A stretch of DNA of 64,000 bases from Pseudomonas fuscovaginae SE-1 (GTDB lineage Bacteria; Pseudomonadota; Gammaproteobacteria; Pseudomonadales; Pseudomonadaceae). The stretch covers positions 1 to 64,000 of the forward strand of contig NZ_AQOH01000282.1 of assembly GCF_000364705.1 (NCBI RefSeq), read 5' to 3'. The notes under the pieces were generated by a model. The model saw only the letters and a list, made by a program, of their open reading frames with translations, did no database searches and was not told the origin of the DNA. Each line of letters starts with the position of its first letter. Within the stretch, counting starts at the first letter, position 1. Positions 8,881 to 17,479 of the stretch are shown piece after piece. The translations under genes and the position numbers were made by a program.

Positions 8881-10092
8881 TCAGAGCAGCCCGCGCAAGC
8901 GCCGTGCGCTCTCGCGCGGGCAATTGAGCCGGATATCCGCCAGCCCCAGCCAGTCGGCCAACTGCCGCAGGCTGGCCGCCAGCGCCGCCATCCCTGCCTC
9001 GTCCAATCCCTGTTCTTCCTCATGCACCGCATGCACCGCCAGCCGCCCCTGCGCCCGTTCGGCCCGCAGGTCGACCCGCGCGGCAATCCGCTCGCCGTGC
9101 AGGAACGGCAACACGTAATAGCCATAGACCCGCTTGTGCCGCGGCGTATAGATCTCCAGCCGATAGCGGAAATCGAACAGCCGCTCGGTACGGCTGCGCT
9201 CCCAGATCAACGAATCGAACGGCGACAGCAAGGCACTGGCCTCGACCTTGCGCGGCACCTTCACCTGTACCGGGCAATACGCCGGCTGACGCCAGCCCTC
9301 GACCTCGCAGACCTGCACTTCACCCGCCTCCACCAGTTCCGCCAGGCGCGCCCGGCTGTCGGCCGGGTCGAGCCTGTAGTAGTCGCGCAGATCCTTTTCG
9401 GTCGCCACCCCAAGGGCCAATGCCGCCTGGCGCAGCAGCCCGCGCTGGGCCTCGGCCTCGTCGACCGGTGTCTGGCCGAGCACGGCCCGCGGGATCACCC
9501 GCTCCGGCAGATCGTAGAGTCGCTCGAAACCACGCCGCCCGGCCACGGTGACCTCGCCGGCGGCAAACAGCCACTCCAGCGCGTGCTTCTCGGCACTCCA
9601 GTCCCACCAGGGACCGGCCTTTTCCTCGCGACTCGACAGGCTGCCCGCCCCCAGCGCGCCGCGCTCCTCGACCAGCGCCAGCACCCGGCGAATGGTAGTC
9701 TGCTGTTCGCGACCGAACCGCGCCATCTGTTGATAGATGCCTTCGCCCCGTGACGCTCGCGCCATGCGCCAACGCATCAATGGATACAACGCCATCGGCA
9801 GCAGCGACGCCTCATGCCCCCAATACTCGAACAACGTGCGTCGCCGCCCCTGGCTCCAGGCCGCCTGGTCGAGCAGGTCGGCGGAATAATTGCCCAGACG
9901 GGAAAACAGCGGCAGGTAATGGGAACGCACCAGTGCATTGACCGAGTCGATCTGCACCACGCCCAGGCGCTCGATCAGGCGATTGAGCTGTCGCGGCTGG
10001 ATCGGCACCTGCCTTCTGGGGCCCTGGAATCCCTGGGCCGCCAGTGCCAGGCGACGGGCTTGCTTGAACGAAAACGACAGGTCTGCGGGCAT
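8881..10092 (-). CDS. AlkX/YcaQ-type winged-helix DNA glycosylase (interstrand crosslink unhooking)
   Basis: A 403-residue member of the HTH_42 family, whose E. coli member YcaQ (AlkX) excises alkylated bases and unhooks DNA interstrand crosslinks. The family catalytic QxD motif appears as Gln47-Ile-Asp49 in GVVQIDSVN, placing it with AlkX rather than the QxQ AlkZ group. The conserved LSPFDSLIWERSRTERLFDF block is near the C-terminus. GGAGG lies 5 bases before ATG 10092. It is probably a stand-alone unit; whether it is damage-inducible cannot be judged from the sequence. Confidence 0.9.
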   Translation of the reverse strand: MPADLSFSFKQARRLALAAQGFQGPRRQVPIQPRQLNRLIERLGVVQIDSVNALVRSHYLPLFSRLGNYSADLLDQAAWSQGRRRTLFEYWGHEASLLPMALYPLMRWRMARASRGEGIYQQMARFGREQQTTIRRVLALVEERGALGAGSLSSREEKAGPWWDWSAEKHALEWLFAAGEVTVAGRRGFERLYDLPERVIPRAVLGQTPVDEAEAQRGLLRQAALALGVATEKDLRDYYRLDPADSRARLAELVEAGEVQVCEVEGWRQPAYCPVQVKVPRKVEASALLSPFDSLIWERSRTERLFDFRYRLEIYTPRHKRVYGYYVLPFLHGERIAARVDLRAERAQGRLAVHAVHEEEQGLDEAGMAALAASLRQLADWLGLADIRLNCPRESARRLRGLL

Positions 10093-10162
10093 GTACGCCT
10101 CCTTGTGATCCCGCAAACTACTCCAGTCGCCCCCGGTTTGGGTAGCACCGGCCCGCTCGCCA

Positions 10163-10393
10163 TCAGCGGCCCTTGCCCAGCGGATCGTTCCAGAAGTGCT
10201 GGTGGGTTTCGCCATCGATATCGGCCCGGCTGAGCCCGATATCCTTGAGTGCATCATCACTCAGCGAAGCCAGCATCTGACGCTCCCGGGACAACTCGTA
10301 CCAGCGCGCCAGACGTTGCCACATCCCCGACAACGACAGCCCTGTACGCGCGTTCCCGCCAACCAGCAGATAACCTTTCTGACCTTTCATCAT
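10163..10393 (-). CDS. DUF1127 small protein
   Basis: A 76-residue protein with a C-terminal DUF1127 segment (WYELSRERQMLASLSDDALKDIGLSRADIDGE). This Arg-rich domain occurs in short proteins, some of which bind RNA and affect phosphate or stress responses in alphaproteobacteria. The N-terminal 30 residues are variable. GGAGG precedes the tandem ATGs at 10393 and 10390. It is divergent from the LysR gene at 10453, 59 bases away. Function here is unknown. Confidence 0.85.
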   Translation of the reverse strand: MMKGQKGYLLVGGNARTGLSLSGMWQRLARWYELSRERQMLASLSDDALKDIGLSRADIDGETHQHFWNDPLGKGR

Positions 10394-10452
10394 CCTGCCC
10401 TCCAGTAGGGGATGACTGAAGTCTGTGCCCGGCGCTAAGATCAATCCAACGA

Positions 10453-11343
10453 ATGTTTCTTATGCAACACATCTCGGAGATTGATGATTTGTCCAGCTAC
10501 CCGAGCATCGATACCGACATCCTGCGTACCTTCGTCGCAATCGCCGAAGAGGGCGGCTTCACCAAAGCCGGAGAAAAGGTCAATCGCACCCAATCGGCCG
10601 TGAGCATGCAGATGAAGCGGCTGGAGGAGGATGTGCTGCAACGCCAGTTGTTCGAGCGCGACGGCCGGCAGATGCGCTTGACCGCCGAAGGCCAGGTGCT
10701 GCTCGGCTATGCCCGGCGGATCCTGAAACTGCAGAGCGAGGTGTTCAATACCCTGCGCGAGCCGCACATGGTCGGCCTGGTGCGTATCGGCGTGCCCGAT
10801 GACTACGTCATGCGCTTCCTGCCCGGCATCCTGTCGCGCTTCGCCCAGTCCTACCCGCTGATACAGATCGAGGTGAACTGCGAGTCCTCGACGCAGTTGC
10901 TGCTGCGCCACGACCTCGACCTGACCATTGTCACCCGCAAGCCCGGCGACGAAGTCGGCCAGTTGCTGCGCCAGGAACGCCTGGTCTGGGCCGAGGCGCA
11001 GAACGCGGCGATCCATGAACAGAACCCGCTGCCCCTGGCCATGGACGGCATGGCCTGCTTCTGCACGCAATGGGCCTGCAACGCCCTCGACGCCCGCGGC
11101 CGCGACTATCGCCTGGCCTACAACTGTCCGAGCCTGTCGACGATCATGGCGGTGGTCAATGTCGGGCTGGCGATGACCGCCCAGTTGGAAAGCCTGGTGC
11201 CCCAGGACTGGCGCATCCTCGGTGAAGCCGAAGGCTTGCCGCAGTTGCCCCTGCTCAACATCATGCTGGTGCGCAACCCGAGCAAGCCCTCGCCGATCAC
11301 CGAATGCCTGGCCGAGCACATCGTCGACGGCTTCAAGCCTTGA
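10453..11343 (+). CDS. LysR-family transcriptional regulator
   Basis: A 296-residue LysR regulator with an N-terminal winged helix (LRTFVAIAEEGGFTKAGEKVNRTQSAVSMQMKRLEE, about 19-53) and a substrate-binding domain. The HTH resembles LrhA/HexA-type regulators, which control motility and virulence traits; this is a weak inference. The start may instead be ATG 10462, since neither start has a good ribosome-binding site. Its 3' end overlaps the convergent TauE-family gene by 11 bases. Confidence 0.88.
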   Translation: MFLMQHISEIDDLSSYPSIDTDILRTFVAIAEEGGFTKAGEKVNRTQSAVSMQMKRLEEDVLQRQLFERDGRQMRLTAEGQVLLGYARRILKLQSEVFNTLREPHMVGLVRIGVPDDYVMRFLPGILSRFAQSYPLIQIEVNCESSTQLLLRHDLDLTIVTRKPGDEVGQLLRQERLVWAEAQNAAIHEQNPLPLAMDGMACFCTQWACNALDARGRDYRLAYNCPSLSTIMAVVNVGLAMTAQLESLVPQDWRILGEAEGLPQLPLLNIMLVRNPSKPSPITECLAEHIVDGFKP

Positions 11344-12082
11344 GGCCGAGCAGCACCGCACCGATCACCAGGTAGACACAGAACAGCGCGCGCAACATCC
11401 TCTCCGGCAAGGCATAGGCCATTTTCACCCCCCAACTGATGCTCAGCAGCCCGCCGACCGCCATCGGGATGCCCATGCGCCAGTCCACTTCGTTGTGCAG
11501 TGCGTAGGTCACCAGGGTCACTCCGGTGCTGGGCAGCGCCAGGGCCAGCGACAGGCCTTGGGCCACCACCTGTGAAGTACCGAAGACGATGGTCAGGAAC
11601 GGCGTGGCGACCACTGCGCCGCCGACCCCGAACAGCCCCCCCATGGCCCCGGAACCCGCGCCGAGCACGCCCAGCCAGGGCCAGGGATGACGCATCTGCG
11701 CCGATACAGCGGACGGGGCCATGAACGAATGCACCAGGTAGAACAGTGCCAACGCCAGCAGGAAGCCGACAAACCCCAGGCGCATGCTGCGTGGGTCCAG
11801 ACCCACGGCCCAGAGGGCACCAAACCAGGCGAAACAGAAACTCGTCACCACCAGGGGCAAGGCGTGCTTCAACTGGATACGGTTGCGCTGGTGGTAGCGG
11901 TACAACGCCAACACCACGTTCGGCACCACCATCACCAGTGCCGTGCCCTGGGCCATCTGCTGGTCCAGGCCGAACAGGATGCCCAGCACCGGAATCGCGA
12001 TCAGACCACCGCCGATCCCGAACAGGCCGCCCACCGCGCCCATTGCCACGCCCAATGCCAGATACTCAAACCATTCGATCAC
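11333..12082 (-). CDS. TauE/SafE-family membrane permease (sulfite/organosulfonate exporter type)
   Basis: A 249-residue integral membrane protein with about eight hydrophobic segments. Paired glycine-rich motifs (GAVGGLFGIGGGLIAIP near the N-terminus, GAMGGLFGVGGAVVATPF in the second half) form the internal repeat typical of TauE/SafE. The family exports or imports sulfur-containing anions; the substrate here is unknown. The start is GTG at 12082, 5 bases after GGAGG, since the GTG at 12088 would lie inside the ribosome-binding site. It is divergent from a LysR gene at 12186, a likely regulator. Confidence 0.88.
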   Translation of the reverse strand: MIEWFEYLALGVAMGAVGGLFGIGGGLIAIPVLGILFGLDQQMAQGTALVMVVPNVVLALYRYHQRNRIQLKHALPLVVTSFCFAWFGALWAVGLDPRSMRLGFVGFLLALALFYLVHSFMAPSAVSAQMRHPWPWLGVLGAGSGAMGGLFGVGGAVVATPFLTIVFGTSQVVAQGLSLALALPSTGVTLVTYALHNEVDWRMGIPMAVGGLLSISWGVKMAYALPERMLRALFCVYLVIGAVLLGLKA

Positions 12083-12185
12083 AACCACCTCCCCGCTCGA
12101 TGGGCCTCATGCTACGCAGTCGGCTCTGGCACGGAAACGCACAACAACGCACAATGGCTGTGCCAACTACGCACAAGCGAAGCTC

Positions 12186-13142
12186 ATGAACCCGACCAGC
12201 CTCACGGATCAACTCGGCCTGTTCCTCGATGTCCTGGAAGCCGGCAGCTTTTCCGCCGCCTCCCGTCGCCATCCGTTGACACCCTCGGCGGTGGCCCGGC
12301 GTATCGACAGCCTGGAAGCCTCGGTCGGCTCGCGACTGTTCATCCGCAGCACCCATGCGGTACGGGCCACACCCGCCGGGCTGGCGTTCGCCGAACGGGC
12401 CCGGCGCATCGTCGCCGAGTTGCGCCTGGCAAGGGCCGAGGCGGTATCGCTGAGCAATGCCCCGGAAGGTCTGATCCGCATCGACGCGCCCGCCGCCTTC
12501 GGCCGTCGTCACCTGGCCCCGGCCATCGCCGACTTCCTGGTGGACTATCCCGGGCTCGATGTACAACTGCACCTGATCGACAGCTTCGTCGACATGCAGG
12601 GGTCCAACCTGGGCAAGGTCGACCTGGTGCTACGAGCCGGCCAGATGGCCGATACCCGACTGGTCGCCACTCCCCTGGCGAGCATCGTGCGCATCGCCTG
12701 TGCCAGTCCGGCCTATCTCAAGGCCCGCGGTACGCCCCTGCGACCCGACGAACTGGGCCAACATCACGGCCTCGACTGGGATGCCCTCGCCCCGCCGATG
12801 GCCTGGCGCTTCGAACAGGACGGCCAGATGCAACTGCACCGTCCGTCGCGGGTCCGCATGACCTCCAACAACGCCGAGGCCCTGCTGTCCGGCGCCCTCA
12901 GCGGCCTGGGCGTGGCCCACCTGCCGACCTGGCTGATCAGCGAGTACCTGCTGCGCGGCGAATTGCTGCCGCTGTTCTGCGACAACGGCCTGCCGGCGCC
13001 GGAAACCTCCGGCATCTATGCGTTGCGCCTGGATCAGCCGGCCAACTCCCGCAGCCGCCTGCTGCTGGAGTTCCTCAAGAGCCGCTTCAGCCCCGTCCCG
13101 CCCTGGGACCTGGCCTTGCAAAGCGGGCTGGGTCGGCATTAA
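12186..13142 (+). CDS. LysR-family transcriptional regulator
   Basis: A 318-residue LysR regulator of the CrgA/DmlR-like group: HTH FLDVLEAGSFSAASRRHPLTPSAVARRIDSLEASVG at about 12-46, followed by APAAFGRRHLAPAIADFL. It lies 103 bases from, and divergent to, the TauE-family permease, which is the usual layout for a LysR regulator and its target. An open frame extends upstream to 11943 but is antisense to the permease and is not used. Confidence 0.9.
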   Translation: MNPTSLTDQLGLFLDVLEAGSFSAASRRHPLTPSAVARRIDSLEASVGSRLFIRSTHAVRATPAGLAFAERARRIVAELRLARAEAVSLSNAPEGLIRIDAPAAFGRRHLAPAIADFLVDYPGLDVQLHLIDSFVDMQGSNLGKVDLVLRAGQMADTRLVATPLASIVRIACASPAYLKARGTPLRPDELGQHHGLDWDALAPPMAWRFEQDGQMQLHRPSRVRMTSNNAEALLSGALSGLGVAHLPTWLISEYLLRGELLPLFCDNGLPAPETSGIYALRLDQPANSRSRLLLEFLKSRFSPVPPWDLALQSGLGRH

Positions 13143-13214
13143 TGGGGAAAATTCCCTGGCGCATTAAAGATTCGCCCGCTAGATTCAACAGACGTGACAC
13201 ACAAGGCTTCCGTG

Positions 13215-13667
13215 ATGAACAGCACCACCGACAACTGCGACGACCTGCTTCTGGACAATCAGGTGTGCTTTGCCCTGCACTCCACCTCGTTGTTGATGAC
13301 CAAGGTCTACAAACCCCTGCTTCAGGCCCTGAACCTGACGTATCCACAGTACCTGGCGATGATCGTACTGTGGGAACAAGATCGCCTGACCGTAGGTGAA
13401 ATCAGCAACAAGTTGCTGACCGATCCCGGCTCGTTGACCCCCTTGCTCAAGCGGCTCGAGGCCGAAGGCCTGCTGAGCCGGACCCGCAGCAAGGAAGACG
13501 AGCGCGTGGTCATCATCGAGCTGACGGAGGCCGGCCGTGCCCTGCGCGAGAAGGCCCGGGGGATTCCAAAGTGCATTCTGGCCGCCGGTGGCGGGTCCAT
13601 GGAGCGGCTGAAAGCCCTGCAGGCCGAATTGCTCGCCTTGCGCGGCCATCTGCAGGACAGCCTCTGA
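13215..13667 (+). CDS. ohrR: Organic hydroperoxide-sensing repressor OhrR (MarR family)
   Basis: A 150-residue MarR-family repressor. The reactive cysteine of OhrR is Cys18 in DNQVCFALHSTS, followed by the YPQYLAMIVLWE and wing-helix segment LLKRLEAEGLLSRTRSKEDERVV. Oxidation of that cysteine by organic peroxides releases DNA. AAGG lies 8 bases before ATG 13215. The gene lies directly upstream of ohr in the same direction, and an inverted repeat sits in the ohr promoter. A related GCGCATTAAAG sequence at 13160-13170 upstream of ohrR suggests autoregulation. Confidence 0.95.
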   Translation: MNSTTDNCDDLLLDNQVCFALHSTSLLMTKVYKPLLQALNLTYPQYLAMIVLWEQDRLTVGEISNKLLTDPGSLTPLLKRLEAEGLLSRTRSKEDERVVIIELTEAGRALREKARGIPKCILAAGGGSMERLKALQAELLALRGHLQDSL

Positions 13668-13836
13668 ACCTGCCGCCCTGTCGGTGGCGAACGCAATCGC
13701 CACCACCGCGTTTCCCCTTCAGAACACAGCACCAGCCTACAAGCCGACAGCCCCGGCTGCCGCGACAATCCCACCCGCAATAACCCGCTCCCGGACACCC
13801 TCAAAAACCGACGAGCGATTTTTTTGAAAATTTATC

Positions 13837-13865
13837 TTGCGCACTAAATATTAGTGCAGTACATT
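13837..13865 (+). promoter_or_regulatory. ohr promoter with OhrR operator in the spacer
   Basis: TTGCGC (13837-13842) and TACATT (13860-13865) stand 17 bases apart. The perfect inverted repeat GCACTAA-ATA-TTAGTGC (13841-13857) lies almost wholly inside the spacer, an ideal position for repression by OhrR. Two more related half-sites, TTAGCGC and TTTAGCGC, occur at about 13880-13903 downstream of the start region. Confidence 0.75.
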
Positions 13866-13933
13866 TAAACCGTACTCAGTTAGCGCGCAAATATTTAGCG
13901 CAAATCAAACCATTTGAAATGACGAGGTCCACC

Positions 13934-14353
13934 ATGAAAGCTCTCTATACCGCAGTTGCAACCGCCACCGGTGGCCGTGATGGCCGTGCGATTTCCAGCG
14001 ACAACATCCTCGACGTGAAACTCGCAACGCCCAAGGAACTCGGCGGTGCCGGCGGCGAAGCCACCAACCCTGAGCAACTGTTCGCCGCCGGCTACTCGGC
14101 CTGCTTCATCGGCGCCCTGAAGTTCGTCGCCAGCCAGAGCAAGCGCCAGATCCCTGCAGATGCATCGATCACCGCCCATGTCGGCATCGGCCAGATCCCT
14201 GGCGGTTTCGGTCTGGACATCGACCTGCACATCAGCCTGCCGGGCCTGGAACAGGCTGACGCACAGAGCCTGGTCGACGCAGCCCACCAGGTCTGCCCGT
14301 ACTCCAACGCCACCCGCGGCAACGTCGACGTCCGTCTGCACGTCACCGTCTAA
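13934..14353 (+). CDS. ohr: Organic hydroperoxide resistance protein Ohr
   Basis: A 139-residue thiol peroxidase of the OsmC/Ohr family that reduces organic hydroperoxides using a lipoyl-dependent cycle. The peroxidatic Cys57 (GYSACFIG) and resolving Cys121 (HQVCPYS) are present, with the conserved Arg in GGRDGR and the Glu in GGEATNPEQL. GAGG lies 6 bases before ATG 13934. It is co-transcribed with the downstream esterase (28-base gap) and controlled by the adjacent ohrR. Confidence 0.97.
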   Translation: MKALYTAVATATGGRDGRAISSDNILDVKLATPKELGGAGGEATNPEQLFAAGYSACFIGALKFVASQSKRQIPADASITAHVGIGQIPGGFGLDIDLHISLPGLEQADAQSLVDAAHQVCPYSNATRGNVDVRLHVTV

Positions 14354-14381
14354 CTCGAGCCGAAAAACCAAGGAGCCGCAC

Positions 14382-15401
14382 ATGAACACTTTCAGCAAGG
14401 TCTTGACCGGTACTCTGCTCGCGCTGTCCGTCCAGGGTGCATTCGCCGCCGAAAACACTGGCGTCGAACACAATACCCAGGCGTTTCTCGATGCACTGAA
14501 TGCCGGTACCGGCAAGCCGATGGAGCAGATGACGCCGACCGAGGCCCGTGCCGTGCTGTCCGGCGCGCAGTCTGGCGTCAAGTTGACCCTGCCGCGCACC
14601 GACATCAGCCAGAAGACCATCCAGGTCGACGGTCAGCCACTGCAACTGACCATCGTGCGGCCGGCCGGCGTCAAGGGCACCTTGCCCGTGTTCATGTACT
14701 TCCACGGTGGCGGCTGGGTGCTGGGGGACTTCCCCACTCATGAGCGGTTGGTACGTGACCTGGTGGTGGGTTCCGGAGCGGCGGCGGTGTTCGTCAACTA
14801 CACGCCATCCCCCGAGGCCCACTACCCGACGGCGATCAACCAGGCCTACGCCGCGACGAAATGGGTCGCCGAGCACGGCAAGGAAATCGGTGTCGACGGC
14901 AAGCGCCTGGCAGTCGCCGGCAACAGCGTCGGTGGCAACATGGCGGCGGTGGTCAGTCTGATGGCCAAGGACAAGGGCACCCCGGCACTCAAGTTCCAAC
15001 TGCTGCTGTGGCCGGTGACCGACGCCAACTTCGAAACGGCGTCCTACAACCAGTACGCCGAGGGGCACTTCCTCAGCAAGAACATGATGAAGTGGTTCTG
15101 GGACAACTACACCACCGATGCCGCGCAGCGCAAGGAGATCTACGCCTCGCCGCTGCGGGCCACCACGGCACAGCTCAAGGGCCTGCCGCCGGCACTGATC
15201 CAGACCGCCGGGGCCGATGTACTGCGCGACGAAGGTGAGGCCTACGGCCGCAAGCTGGATGAAGCCGGCGTGCCGGTGACCAGCGTGCGCTACAACGGCA
15301 TGATCCACGACTTCGGCCTGCTCAACGTGGTCAGCCAGGTGCCGGAAGTCCGCTCGGCTCTGCTGCAGGCGTCCGGGGAACTCAAGCAACACCTGAAGTA
15401 A
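14382..15401 (+). CDS. Exported alpha/beta hydrolase of the hormone-sensitive-lipase family
   Basis: A 339-residue esterase with a signal peptide (residues 1-22, cleavage after FAA). It carries the family IV oxyanion-hole motif HGGGW (108-112), the nucleophile elbow GNSVGG with Ser182, an Asp in GADVLRDEG and the His in MIHDFG. AGGAG lies 6 bases before the ATG. Close coupling to ohr suggests a role with peroxidised lipids or esters in the periplasm, which is inference. The natural substrate is unknown. Confidence 0.88.
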   Translation: MNTFSKVLTGTLLALSVQGAFAAENTGVEHNTQAFLDALNAGTGKPMEQMTPTEARAVLSGAQSGVKLTLPRTDISQKTIQVDGQPLQLTIVRPAGVKGTLPVFMYFHGGGWVLGDFPTHERLVRDLVVGSGAAAVFVNYTPSPEAHYPTAINQAYAATKWVAEHGKEIGVDGKRLAVAGNSVGGNMAAVVSLMAKDKGTPALKFQLLLWPVTDANFETASYNQYAEGHFLSKNMMKWFWDNYTTDAAQRKEIYASPLRATTAQLKGLPPALIQTAGADVLRDEGEAYGRKLDEAGVPVTSVRYNGMIHDFGLLNVVSQVPEVRSALLQASGELKQHLK

Positions 15402-15440
15402 GCGCTGTCACGATGGGCCTTCGGCGATTTCGAAGGCCTA

Positions 15441-15531
15441 TTCGCAGGCAAGCCTTGCTCCTACAGAATCTGCGTCGAAGTCGAACTTCAACGACACCGC
15501 AGATCCTGTAGGAGCAAGGCTTGCCTGCGAA
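15441..15531. repeat. GTAGGAGCAAGGCTTGC-type long inverted repeat
   Basis: Perfect 26-base inverted arms at 15441-15466 and 15506-15531, extendable to 33 with one mismatch, around a 25-base loop. The same core (tgtaggagcaaggcttgcc) recurs at 63305-63323, and a diverged copy lies at 45237-45326. It is a dispersed intergenic repeat. Confidence 0.9.
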
Positions 15532-15559
15532 GCTTTTTGCCCCCCGCGAGCAGGCATAA

Positions 15560-15585
15560 AAAAACCCGGAAAGCTCCGGGTTTTT
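15560..15585. terminator. Bidirectional intrinsic terminator between the esterase and efp
   Basis: CCCGGA/TCCGGG arms with a 4-base loop, flanked by an A-run on the left and a T-run on the right, so both strands have a U-tract. It is well placed just downstream of the efp stop codon. Confidence 0.9.
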
Positions 15586-15602
15586 CATGTGACATCGAGC
15601 AA

Positions 15603-16172
15603 TTACTTCTTGCTGCGACCCTTGAAGGAGTTGTCACGGGTGTCGATATCGATCCACTCGTCGATCTCGATGAAGTCGGCAACCTGGATCTCGGTGCCAT
15701 TGGCCAGCTTGGCAGGCTTCATGACCTTGCCCGAGGTGTCGCCACGGGCAGCGTTCTCGGTGTAGACAACCTGACGACTGATGGTGGTCGGCAGTTCAAC
15801 CGATACGACTTTCTCTTCGTACATGGTCAGCGCGCAGACGTCCTGCATGCCTTCCTCGATGTACGGCAGAACGGCGTCGATGTCTTCGGCGTTCAGCTCG
15901 TACATGGTGTAGTCGGTAGTGTCCATGAAGGTGTAGGAGTCACCGCTGATGAAGGACAGGGTCACTTCCTTGCGATCGAGGATGACGTCGTCCAGCTTGT
16001 CGTCTGCAAAGTAAACGGTTTCGGTCTTGTAACCGGTCAGCAGGTTCTTCAGCTTGGTCTTCATGATCGCGCTGTTGCGACCCGACTTGGTGAATTCAGT
16101 CTTCTGAACCAGCCAAGGATCGTTGTCGATACGCAGCACGGTACCGGGTTTCAGTTCTTTACCAGTTTTCAT
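15603..16172 (-). CDS. efp: Translation elongation factor P
   Basis: EF-P (189 residues, three OB-like domains) relieves ribosome stalling at polyproline stretches. The loop that is modified reads KSGRNSA with Arg at residue 32, so this belongs to the arginine-rhamnosylated type rather than the lysylated type. The modifying enzyme EarP is encoded next door (49 bases upstream on the same strand). The [26 protein letters not shown] domain III is intact. A terminator follows directly. Confidence 0.98.
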   Translation of the reverse strand: MKTGKELKPGTVLRIDNDPWLVQKTEFTKSGRNSAIMKTKLKNLLTGYKTETVYFADDKLDDVILDRKEVTLSFISGDSYTFMDTTDYTMYELNAEDIDAVLPYIEEGMQDVCALTMYEEKVVSVELPTTISRQVVYTENAARGDTSGKVMKPAKLANGTEIQVADFIEIDEWIDIDTRDNSFKGRSKK

Positions 16173-16220
16173 TGCGAATATCCGAATTTGGATGGGATGT
16201 ACAAAAATCTAGGCCGCATA

Positions 16221-17354
16221 TCATATCGAACTTTGGCGAAACTGTACCAGCGCTGTCGACAGATCGACCCGAGAGCCCTGTTCCTGACACCAGCGCTCGG
16301 CGTGTGCCTGCAGTTCACGCTCGTTGCGCAGCACCGCCGACCAGGCGTTTTTCATGCCGCCTGCGGTGTTCCAGGCCCGCCACCAGACACTGAACGCCTC
16401 CCGGGCCGGCTCCGACAGACCGCGGGTATACAGTGCAAGAAACGCCTCCAGCTTCTCCAGATGGACATCCTCCTCCTGCCGGTAGATATGCCAGAGCAAC
16501 GGCCGGCCGGCCCACTGCGCCCGCACGAAGGAATCTTCGCCACGGATGGCGTTGAAATCGCAGCTCCACAGCAGGCGGTCGTAGTCCTGCTGGGGGACGA
16601 ACGGCACGACCTGCACTGTCAGCGACCCGCGTACCTGACTGTCACCGATTTCCAGGCCAGCGCCCCCCAACCAATCCCGGACATCGGCCAGCACCCGCCC
16701 CTCCGGCACCAGCAAGCGGGTTGGCCGGACATCGGCCGCCAGCGCCTCGAGCCAACCACCTACCGCCGGATTTTCATAGGCGAACAGTGAAATCAGCCGC
16801 TCACCTTCGCCCAGCTCCACCCCGAGACCGCGCAGGAACTCGCGCCGCGCCGCAGGATCGGCCTGGAAGGCCCGGCGCTGCTCCAGCAACCCGGCCTCTC
16901 GCAGCAGACCGCCGGTGCCCGGCAGGAACCCCGGGAAAAAGAAATAACGCTGCACCTGCCTGAACTTCAGCGACGGCAGACCATGGCAACCGACCACCCA
17001 GTCCTCGGCACTCAGGTAGTCCAGGTTCAGCCAAACGGGGGCCTCCGCCCGCCGGGCCATCGCCTCCATGTACGCCTCGGGCAGTTGGCAGGCGAAGGCC
17101 CCGATCACCACATCCGCCGCCTCCACCGCCGGCCATTCGGCTGACCAGTGGCGCACCTCGACCCCCTGCCGCACCTGCCGCGGGCAGTCGATATCGATCT
17201 GCGGGCACAGCCGCTCGAAGGCGCGCAGGTCGTCGACCCACAGGCGCACCGCCAGCCCCTGCTCAGCCACCAGTTGCCGGGCCAGGCGCCAGGTCACGCC
17301 GATGTCGCCGTAGTTGTCGACGACGGTGCAGAAAATATCCCAGTTGGCCGGCAT
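16221..17354 (-). CDS. earP: EF-P arginine rhamnosyltransferase EarP
   Basis: EarP transfers rhamnose from dTDP-L-rhamnose to Arg32 of EF-P. The 377-residue protein has a GT-B fold; the DNYGD motif places the known catalytic/structural Asp13 and Asp17 at exactly those positions, and the RGEDSF segment supplies the C-terminal Glu involved in nucleotide-sugar binding. GGAG lies 7 bases before ATG 17354; the open frame to 17495 is not used. Pairing with efp supports the function. Confidence 0.96.
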   Translation of the reverse strand: MPANWDIFCTVVDNYGDIGVTWRLARQLVAEQGLAVRLWVDDLRAFERLCPQIDIDCPRQVRQGVEVRHWSAEWPAVEAADVVIGAFACQLPEAYMEAMARRAEAPVWLNLDYLSAEDWVVGCHGLPSLKFRQVQRYFFFPGFLPGTGGLLREAGLLEQRRAFQADPAARREFLRGLGVELGEGERLISLFAYENPAVGGWLEALAADVRPTRLLVPEGRVLADVRDWLGGAGLEIGDSQVRGSLTVQVVPFVPQQDYDRLLWSCDFNAIRGEDSFVRAQWAGRPLLWHIYRQEEDVHLEKLEAFLALYTRGLSEPAREAFSVWWRAWNTAGGMKNAWSAVLRNERELQAHAERWCQEQGSRVDLSTALVQFRQSSI

Positions 17355-17479
17355 GCAAGGGCTCCGTTTGGCAAAGGCGTCGATTGTCCGCGCAAATCCC
17401 TCTGCGCAGAAGGGCCCACGTCGATTAATCTTCATGGGACAATCGCAGCCTGCACCGACCCAACCGCAAGGAGGCCGCC

